Shown here piece after piece: positions 58,648-64,000 of a stretch of DNA of 64,000 bases. A model generated the notes under the pieces. That model had not been told where the DNA came from, did no database searches, and was given only the letters and a program-made list of their open reading frames with translations. Each line of letters starts with the position of its first letter. Position 1 is the first letter of the stretch. The translations under genes were made by a program, and so were the position numbers. Source of the stretch: Pseudonocardia sp. N23. GTDB taxonomy: Bacteria > Actinomycetota > Actinomycetes > Mycobacteriales > Pseudonocardiaceae. The stretch covers positions 1-64,000 of the forward strand of contig NZ_BEGX01000001.1 in the NCBI RefSeq assembly GCF_002583555.1, in the 5' to 3' direction.

Positions 58648-59345
58648 CACACGGCCTCCAGGAGGTCGGCGGCCCGGTGGCGGCCGCTGGACGGGCGACT
58701 GTCGAGCAGGGCCAGCAGCGCAGGGACGACGGTCGACGGGTGCGGACGGTCGGAGACGTCCTCGCCGGGGAACGCGCGCTGATGCATGTCGGTGCGCATG
58801 TCGCCGGGGTCGAACGCGTAGACCCGCAGCCCGGGCTCCTCGACGCCGAGGACGGCGGCGAGCTGGTCGAGCGCGGCCTTCGTCGCCCCGTAGCCGCCCC
58901 AGCCCTCGTAGGCCTCGACGGCGGCGTCGGAGCTGAGCGTGACGACCGCGGCGTCGGGCGACGTGCGCAGGAACGGCAGCAGCAGCCGGGTCAGGGCGAG
59001 CGGCGCGGCGACGTTGGTCTCCCAGAGGTTCGCGAAGGCGTGTGGCGGGAGGTCGGCCAGCCGGGGCAGCGGGCTGGGGCCGAGCGCGCCGGCGTTGTGC
59101 ACGAGCAGGTCGAGCGCGCCGGCGCGGTGGACGGCGGCCCGGAGGGCGCCGCGGTGGGTGGCGTCGGTGAGGTCGCCGGGGACGGCGACGACCCGGCCCG
59201 GCCCGGGCAGGCCGGTCGTCGCGGAGGTGAGGGTGGTCGCGTCGCGACCGTCGACGATCACGGTGGCGCCGCGGGCGACGAGGCCTGCGGTGAGGGCGAG
59301 GCCGAAGCCGCGGGCGGCTCCGGTGACGAGCGCTGTCGTTGTCAT
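58647..59345 (-). CDS. SDR family oxidoreductase, probable SoxR target
   Basis: The 232-residue short-chain dehydrogenase has TGAARGFG near residue 8 for cofactor binding, HNAGALGPSP, VVTLSSDAAVEAYEGWGGYGATKAA with Ser, Tyr and Lys of the active site, and DPGDMRTDMH after it. The substrate is unknown. Its ATG at 59345 lies 15 bp from a SoxR-type operator and may be leaderless. It is the first gene of an operon with the QueA-like gene. Confidence 0.87.
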   Translation of the reverse strand: MTTTALVTGAARGFGLALTAGLVARGATVIVDGRDATTLTSATTGLPGPGRVVAVPGDLTDATHRGALRAAVHRAGALDLLVHNAGALGPSPLPRLADLPPHAFANLWETNVAAPLALTRLLLPFLRTSPDAAVVTLSSDAAVEAYEGWGGYGATKAALDQLAAVLGVEEPGLRVYAFDPGDMRTDMHQRAFPGEDVSDRPHPSTVVPALLALLDSRPSSGRHRAADLLEAV

Positions 59346-59360
59346 GCCGCTAGGGTGAGA

Positions 59361-59382
59361 GCTGAAGTCAGCTTGAGGTCAA
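59361..59382. promoter_or_regulatory. SoxR box between soxR and the SDR operon
   Basis: On the SDR strand, CCTCAAGCTGACTTCAGC (59361-59378) matches the SoxR box CCTCAAGTTAACTTGAGG at 14 of 18 positions. It sits between a -35 TTGACC and a poor -10 (CACCCT) with a 19-bp spacer, as in MerR-family promoters, where bound SoxR distorts the DNA to activate transcription of the divergent operon. Confidence 0.75.
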
Positions 59383-59392
59383 GGGAGCGTCG

Positions 59393-59857
59393 ATGGACAC
59401 CCACGACCTGCTCACGATCGGCGAGGTCGTCGACCGCAGCGGGTTCCCGCACTCCGCGCTGCGCTACTACGAGCGCGAGGGTCTGGTGACGGCGACGCGG
59501 ACGTCGGGCGGACAGCGCCGCTACGAGCGCGGGGTGCTGCGCAAGCTCGCGTTCATCCGTGCCGCGCGCGCGATCGGCATCGGTCTCGACGAGGTGCGCG
59601 AGGCGCTCGACCGGCTGCCGGCGGGCCGCACCCCCACCAAGTCCGACTGGACACGGCTGTCACGGTCGTGGCGCGGCCGTCTCGACGAGCAGATCGAGGC
59701 ACTGGTCGCGCTGCGCGACGGGCTCGACTCCTGCATCGGCTGCGGCTGCCTGTCGCTGGCCCGCTGCCGGCTGTGGAACCCCGACGACCGGATCGGTGCC
59801 CAGGGCGACGGCGCCCGGCTGCTGCCACCCGCGCTGCGCCGCCCGCCGGTCGGCTGA
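59393..59857 (+). CDS. soxR: SoxR redox-sensing MerR family activator
   Basis: The 154-residue MerR protein has the winged helix LTIGEVVDRSGFPHSALRYYEREGLV and a dimerisation helix. The [2Fe-2S] site is C114-x2-C117-x-C119-x5-C125 (CIGCGCLSLARC), exactly the SoxR spacing. In actinobacteria SoxR responds to redox-active compounds rather than to superoxide alone. The divergent SDR-QueA-like operon with its SoxR box is the likely target. ATG 59393 fits. Confidence 0.94.
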   Translation: MDTHDLLTIGEVVDRSGFPHSALRYYEREGLVTATRTSGGQRRYERGVLRKLAFIRAARAIGIGLDEVREALDRLPAGRTPTKSDWTRLSRSWRGRLDEQIEALVALRDGLDSCIGCGCLSLARCRLWNPDDRIGAQGDGARLLPPALRRPPVG

Positions 59858-59994
59858 GCCATCGGCGCCGTGCGAGAACGGCTGAGCCACCGGCGCCGCG
59901 CGGGGACGAGTGTGATCTGCGTCGCGGGCCCGGTCGCCGTGACGTCCATACGATCAGCCCCGGAACGCGACGACGCCGCCCACGAGGAGTGCCG

Positions 59995-60318
59995 ATGATC
60001 TACGAGATCCGCGAGTACACGACCGTCCCGGGCCGGATGCCCACGCTGGTGAAGCGGTTCAACGACGTCACGAAGGCCCAGTTCGCCAAGCACGGCATGG
60101 AGTGCGTATTCCTGTCGCTGACCACCGTCGGCGACAACACCAACAACGAGCTCGTCTACGTGATGAAGTTCGACTCGCTGGCCGACATGGACGCGAAGTG
60201 GTCGGCGTTCCTGGCCGACCCGGAGTGGGTCGAGGCGCGGGCCGCCAGCGAGGTCGACGGGCCGATCGTCGCGAAGTTGCACCGGCGCGTGCTCAACCCG
60301 GCTCCGTTCGAGGGCTGA
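59995..60318 (+). CDS. NIPSNAP family protein
   Basis: The 107-residue ferredoxin-like alpha-beta barrel protein starts MIYEIREYTTVPGRMPTLVKRF and contains ELVYVMKFDSLADMDAKWSAFLADPEW, both typical of NIPSNAP. Function in bacteria is not established. ATG 59995 has GAGGAG five bases upstream. It stands alone. Confidence 0.88.
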   Translation: MIYEIREYTTVPGRMPTLVKRFNDVTKAQFAKHGMECVFLSLTTVGDNTNNELVYVMKFDSLADMDAKWSAFLADPEWVEARAASEVDGPIVAKLHRRVLNPAPFEG

Positions 60319-60438
60319 CCGCAAGGCTCACGGACAGGCGCACGGGCAGGGCGCACGGCCGGCGCGTACCGGCAGGGGCCTGCACTGGGGTACTGGCACC
60401 CATGACCGGCAGGGCCCCCGCGGCGAACACTCGCAGTC

Positions 60439-61143
60439 ATGAGAACGCTCGCCGCGCTGGCAGCGGCGGCCGTGGCGCTGGTCGCGGTCGCGGGCTGCGC
60501 GCAGACCACCTCGGGGACGGCCGCGCCCGTCGCCCGCCCCGTGATCGCGACCCCCGGCGGCCCACCGGCCGCCGAGGCCGAGAAGGAGGCGCCCCCCGCG
60601 TCCACCGGCCGGCCGGGCGAGAAGAACCTCGTGGCCGCCGCCGACGGGCTGCGGCCCTTCCTGCTCACAGACGCCGAGGTCGGACCGGGTTTCGTCTCGA
60701 TCGCCGAACCGAAGCCCGACCCGGCCGCCCCCTCGGTCTGTGGCGGCCAGGGTGTCGTCGCCCGCTTCCCCGACGCGGTCCGCGTCGGCGTCGCGTTCGA
60801 GGGCGGGTCCGCCCGCGTCCAGGAAGCCGTGTCGGTCTACCCGGACAAGGCGACGGCGCAGGCGGCCTACGACCACTCCGTCGCCGGGCTCGACTGCGGG
60901 CAGGGCAGTGTCGGGGGCAAGCCCGTCGTCGTCACCCCGGGTGAGGACCTGCGTATCGAGGTCGGCGGTGCACAGGCCACGGGCTGGCGCGTCGGTGGCG
61001 AGGGCTTCGACGTCCTGCTGATCACCGTGCACAGCGACGAGGTCGTCATGACCTTCACCTGGCTGACGCCGGAGGGCGGTTCACCAGGACTTCCCGATCC
61101 GCTCGCCGTGACGAGAAGCGCCGTCGGCAAGCTCGTCGGGTGA
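60439..61143 (+). CDS. Lipoprotein with sensor-like (PknH-type) domain
   Basis: The 234-residue protein has a signal peptide with lipobox VAGC (Cys20), an Ala/Pro linker, and an extracellular domain of about 170 residues with two likely disulfide cysteines (SVCGGQG, LDCGQGS). This domain resembles the extracellular sensor domain of mycobacterial PknH and related lipoproteins. No kinase is fused or adjacent. The tyrosine phosphatase 20 bp downstream may be in the same operon. Confidence 0.78.
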   Translation: MRTLAALAAAAVALVAVAGCAQTTSGTAAPVARPVIATPGGPPAAEAEKEAPPASTGRPGEKNLVAAADGLRPFLLTDAEVGPGFVSIAEPKPDPAAPSVCGGQGVVARFPDAVRVGVAFEGGSARVQEAVSVYPDKATAQAAYDHSVAGLDCGQGSVGGKPVVVTPGEDLRIEVGGAQATGWRVGGEGFDVLLITVHSDEVVMTFTWLTPEGGSPGLPDPLAVTRSAVGKLVG

Positions 61144-61162
61144 GCCGGGATACGGTGCCGGG

Positions 61163-61897
61163 GTGACCGTCGTCGATCGCTGGCTGCAGCTCGAAGGACT
61201 CGACAACGTCCGCGACGTCGGCGGCCTGCCGATCGCGGGGGGCGGGAGGACCCGCCCCGGTGTGCTCCTGCGCAGCGCTTCCCTGCACTACGTCACCCGC
61301 GCCGACGTGCAGCACCTCGTCGAGACGTTCGGGCTCTCGCTCGTGCTCGACCTGCGCACCGCGCGCGAGATCGACCGGGACGGGCCGACGCAGGTCGCGG
61401 AGGCGGGCGTCGAGACGGTCGCGCTGAGCTTCATCCCGGAGGAGGGCCGGGCCCTTCCGGAGACCGACGAGGACGCCGACCCGCTGGCGCGCAACTACCT
61501 CGGCTACCTCGCCGACCGGCCCGCCAACGTCGTCGAAGCGGTGCGCAGGCTCGCCGCCCCGCAGGCCGGGCCCGCACTCGTGCACTGCGCGGCCGGCAAG
61601 GACCGCACCGGCGTCCTCGTCGCGCTGGTGCTCGACACGGTCGGCGTGGAGCGCGACGCGGTCGTCGACGACTACGCGTTGTCGGCGACGAAGGTCGAGG
61701 ACATGTTCCGGCGCTGGACCGCGGCGGAGGGCAGCGAGATGCCCGCCGACCTGACCCCGCACCTGCCCCGCGCCGAGGCCATGGCCCAGGTGCTCGCCAC
61801 CCTCGACCGCGACCACTCCGGCGCCGCGGGCTGGTTGCGCGCCAACGGCCTCGGTGACGACGAGATCGCCCGCCTCCAGGAGAGGCTCACCGCATGA
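61163..61897 (+). CDS. Tyrosine-protein phosphatase, PtpB-like
   Basis: The 244-residue protein shows LDNVRDVGGLPIAGGGRTRPGVLLRSASLHYVTRADV at the N-terminus and the phosphatase loop HCAAGKDRTG with nucleophile Cys142. The extended KDR-containing P-loop is typical of PtpB-like dual phosphatases, which can act on phosphotyrosine and phosphoinositides. No signal peptide is seen. GTG 61163 fits. A 40-nt hairpin repeat begins 5 bases after its stop. Confidence 0.9.
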   Translation: MTVVDRWLQLEGLDNVRDVGGLPIAGGGRTRPGVLLRSASLHYVTRADVQHLVETFGLSLVLDLRTAREIDRDGPTQVAEAGVETVALSFIPEEGRALPETDEDADPLARNYLGYLADRPANVVEAVRRLAAPQAGPALVHCAAGKDRTGVLVALVLDTVGVERDAVVDDYALSATKVEDMFRRWTAAEGSEMPADLTPHLPRAEAMAQVLATLDRDHSGAAGWLRANGLGDDEIARLQERLTA

Positions 61898-61901
61898 CCC
61901 T

Positions 61902-61941
61902 GTGAGCGGCGATGGTCGCCGGAGCGACTGTCGCCGCTCAC
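61902..61941. repeat. 40-nt hairpin repeat, copy 3
   Basis: The arms 61902-61919 (GTGAGCGGCGATGGTCGC) and 61924-61941 surround the tetraloop CGGA, with sixteen Watson-Crick pairs and two wobbles. This is the best-preserved copy. Like copy 1 it begins 5 bases after a stop codon. The rest of the 182-bp gap to the next gene holds nothing else I recognise. Confidence 0.85.
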
Positions 61942-62079
61942 GAGGTCGGCCGGCCCCCACGGTGCGGCGTGCTCCTCGATCGCCACGCTCCGGGTCCATC
62001 GTGCGCAGCGCCCGCGGCGCAAGTTACCGGCGGGTATGGAAGGCTGGCGACCGACCGGACCGGCGCGCGAGGAGGCCGC

Positions 62080-63249
62080 ATGGACCTGACGTACACCGCA
62101 GCGGAGGAGGACTTCCGCCGCGAGCTGAAGTCCTGGCTCGCCGCGAACATCCCCGACGAGTGGACCCGTCCCGGCTTCTGGGAGGCCCTCGGCGACGACG
62201 AGAGCTTCCGGCTGCGCCGCGACTGGGAGCGCGACAAGGCCCTCGCCGGGTTCGCGGGCATCGAGTGGTCCACCGAGTACGGCGGCCGCGGCGGCACGCC
62301 CGGGATGAAGGCGATCTACGACGTCGAGACCGTCGCGGCCCACGCGCCGCGCACCGTCAACCCGCTGGGCCTGGCGTTCCTCGCGCCCACGGTGATGGCC
62401 ATCGGCACCGACGCGCAGAAGAAGGACATCATCGGTCCGATGCTGCGCAACGAGGTCATCTGGTGCCAGGGCTTCTCCGAGCCCGGTGCCGGATCCGACC
62501 TCGCGGCCCTGGCCACCAAGGGCGTCCGCGACGGCGACGACTTCGTCGTCAACGGCCAGAAGGTGTGGACCACCAACGCCGTGCACGGCGACAAGGTCTT
62601 CACGATGGTCCGCACCGAGGCCGGGTCGCAGCGCCACCGCGGCATCTCGATGCTGCTCATCGACATGCACCAGGACGGCGTCGACGCCCGCCCGCTCAAG
62701 CAGATGAGCGGTGCCAGCGAGTTCGGCGAGGTGTTCTTCGACGACGCCCGCGTCCCTGCCACCGAGGTCCTCGGCGAGATCGGCGACGGCTGGCGCACCG
62801 CGATGCTGCTGCTCTCGTTCGAGCGCGGCGCGTCGGGCATCGGGCAGTACACCGAGTTCCGACGCCAGTACGACGAGATCGTCGAGGTCGCCAGGAAGCT
62901 GGGCCGCGACACCGACCCGGTGGTCCGCGGCCGGCTCGCGCGCGTGCTCACCGAGCTGGAGTGCCTGCGGCTGCACGCGATGCACGTCCTCACCCAGGTC
63001 GAGCAGGGTCGTGACCTCGGGTTCGAGGCATCGATGACCAAGCTTCAGTGGTCGGAGACGTTCCAGGACCTCTGGGAGGTCTACGACGACATCCTGGGCG
63101 AGGACGCCACGCTGGACTCGCTGGGCGATCTCGATCTCCGTCCGCTGCACGCCCAGGCGATGTGGTCCCGGTCGGTCACGATCTGGGGCGGGTCCTCACA
63201 GGTCCAGCGCACGATCACCGCCGAGCGCGTGCTCGGCCTGCCGAGATAG
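62080..63249 (+). CDS. Acyl-CoA dehydrogenase
   Basis: The 389-residue FAD enzyme oxidises an acyl-CoA to the enoyl-CoA. It contains WCQGFSEPGAGSDLAAL and VVNGQKVWTTNA (FAD and substrate binding) and the C-terminal GGSSQVQRTITAERVLGLPR. The active-site Glu position of classical enzymes is not obvious, as in the actinobacterial FadE subgroups that work as two-subunit (heterotetrameric) enzymes on CoA esters of steroids or branched acids. ATG 62080 fits. A second, different dehydrogenase follows after 9 bp. Confidence 0.9.
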   Translation: MDLTYTAAEEDFRRELKSWLAANIPDEWTRPGFWEALGDDESFRLRRDWERDKALAGFAGIEWSTEYGGRGGTPGMKAIYDVETVAAHAPRTVNPLGLAFLAPTVMAIGTDAQKKDIIGPMLRNEVIWCQGFSEPGAGSDLAALATKGVRDGDDFVVNGQKVWTTNAVHGDKVFTMVRTEAGSQRHRGISMLLIDMHQDGVDARPLKQMSGASEFGEVFFDDARVPATEVLGEIGDGWRTAMLLLSFERGASGIGQYTEFRRQYDEIVEVARKLGRDTDPVVRGRLARVLTELECLRLHAMHVLTQVEQGRDLGFEASMTKLQWSETFQDLWEVYDDILGEDATLDSLGDLDLRPLHAQAMWSRSVTIWGGSSQVQRTITAERVLGLPR

Positions 63250-63258
63250 GGGCGCGCC

Positions 63259-64000
63259 GTGTTCTTCGCACTCACCGACGACCAGCGCGAGTTCGGCACC
63301 GCGGTCACGACCTACCTCGCCGAGCGCTTCGACCTCGACGCCGTGCGCGGCGTCGTCGAGGACACGGCGGGCGACGGCCATCCGGTGGCCTTGTGGAAGG
63401 CGGCGGGGGAGCAGGGCTGGCTCGCCGTCACCGTCCCCGAGGAGCACGACGGTCTCGGCCTGGGGCTCGTCGAGGCGCAGGTCATCGCTCGTGCGCTCGG
63501 CGCGGGCGTCGCACCCGGGCCGTGGCGCGGCACCGTGCTCGCCGCCGAGGCGATCCGCCTCGCGGGCTCCGCGGAGCAGCAGGCGGCGTGGCTGCCACGG
63601 CTCGCGGCCGGCGAGGCCGTGGGGGCCCTCTCCCTGCGGGCGCCGGGGGCGGCCGTCGAGTACGCCGGGATCGCCGACGTCGTCGTGGTCCGCTCCGGTG
63701 ACGGCCTGGCCCTCGTCGAGCGGGGCGGGTTCACCGCGCAGGCCGCCGGCTCCTACGACGGGACGACGCGGCTCGCGACCGTCACCGTCGACGGTGCGGG
63801 GGAGCCCCTCCCCGGTGCCGACGCCGCGGCGATCGCCGATCTCACCGCCCGCGCGACCGTCCTCGTCGCGTCCGATCTGGCCGGTGTGGCCCGCGAGGCG
63901 ATCACCCGGACCGTCGCCTACGACCGCGAGCGCGAGCAGTTCGGCGTGCCCGTCGGGTCGTTCCAGGCGATCAAGCACGCCCTGGCCGATCTGCACGTCG
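63259..64000 (+). CDS. Acyl-CoA dehydrogenase, 3'-truncated by the window end
   Basis: From GTG 63259 the frame is open for 247 codons to the window edge. It reads FFALTDDQREFGTAVTTYLAERFDLDAVRG, GWLAVTVPEEHDGLGLGLVEAQVIARALGAG and AYDRERXQFGVPVGSFQAIKHALADLHV-type sequence (EQFGVPVGSFQAIKH), all acyl-CoA dehydrogenase features. It lies 9 bp after the previous dehydrogenase gene, so the two products probably form one heteromeric enzyme. The C-terminus is outside the window. Confidence 0.88.
   Translation, partial: MFFALTDDQREFGTAVTTYLAERFDLDAVRGVVEDTAGDGHPVALWKAAGEQGWLAVTVPEEHDGLGLGLVEAQVIARALGAGVAPGPWRGTVLAAEAIRLAGSAEQQAAWLPRLAAGEAVGALSLRAPGAAVEYAGIADVVVVRSGDGLALVERGGFTAQAAGSYDGTTRLATVTVDGAGEPLPGADAAAIADLTARATVLVASDLAGVAREAITRTVAYDREREQFGVPVGSFQAIKHALADLHV

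Noticed and set aside
1..64000. CRISPR arrays, insertion sequences, prophage, toxin-antitoxin or secondary-metabolite clusters
   Set aside because: I found no regularly spaced repeats, transposases, integrases or phage genes, and no clustered biosynthetic core enzymes. The many long antisense frames are shadows caused by high GC.

Overview
This is a 64-kb piece of a very GC-rich chromosome. The gene set points to an actinomycete, most likely of the Pseudonocardiaceae (Pseudonocardia-like): adjacent AdnA/AdnB helicase-nucleases, a UvrD2 helicase with a tetracysteine tail, a WhiB7 regulator with an AT-hook, a mycoredoxin, a UPF0182 membrane protein and a DUF2342 metalloprotease-like protein. 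Most operons are tightly packed with GTGA/ATGA start-stop overlaps, and third codon positions are almost always G or C. The genus is inferred, not proven. I see no prophage, transposase or CRISPR array.

Layout. 1-2469: a proline-rich membrane-anchored coiled-coil protein (possibly cut by the window edge) and a TIGR02569-like protein. 2622-12416: one assimilatory nitrate operon (NarK transporter, NasA, a FAD/[2Fe-2S] electron-transfer subunit, NirB, NirD, a HemD-DNA-binding fusion and a CbiX-type chelatase), so nitrate uptake, both reduction steps and siroheme supply lie on one transcript. 12496-23689: an alkyltransferase-like protein, an alpha/beta hydrolase, adnA-adnB, a frameshifted doxX gene opposite a MarR regulator, a saccharopine dehydrogenase-like reductase and a TrkA-type potassium channel. 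23776-27498: xylA-xylB-ROK regulator with a clear operator. 27554-31190: exonuclease III, a DUF4142 surface protein coupled to a class F sortase, and proA.

31356-46632 is a stress and repair block: two M16 peptidases coupled to nudC, mrx1, uvrD2, whiB7 with a long regulatory leader, an ABC1 kinase coupled to a ThiF/E1-like protein, a YgjP-like peptidase, a DUF2342 protein and UPF0182. Its order resembles the Rv3202c-Rv3193c region of Mycobacterium tuberculosis. 46922-46995 is an initiator tRNA with a strong terminator. 47457-57327 holds short units: type II lumazine synthase, a leaderless ArsR-VOC pair, LysR opposite an SDR, DUF6191, an HhH protein, a DivIVA-like coiled coil, LarA, an S4 protein, an acyltransferase-SGNH membrane protein and a secreted SLT protein. 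57580-59857: SoxR opposite an SDR-QueA-like pair. 59995-64000: NIPSNAP protein, lipoprotein, tyrosine phosphatase and two acyl-CoA dehydrogenases, the last running off the window.

The most interesting material lies outside ordinary coding: (i) a complete attenuation-type leader before whiB7 (AT-rich promoter, 69-codon upstream ORF, strong terminator); (ii) a 40-nt hairpin repeat in three intergenic copies; (iii) a 55-nt hairpin repeat in two copies, one inserted in frame in the end of the nitrate reductase electron-transfer gene; (iv) readable operators for XylR, SoxR, ArsR, MarR and LysR family regulators.
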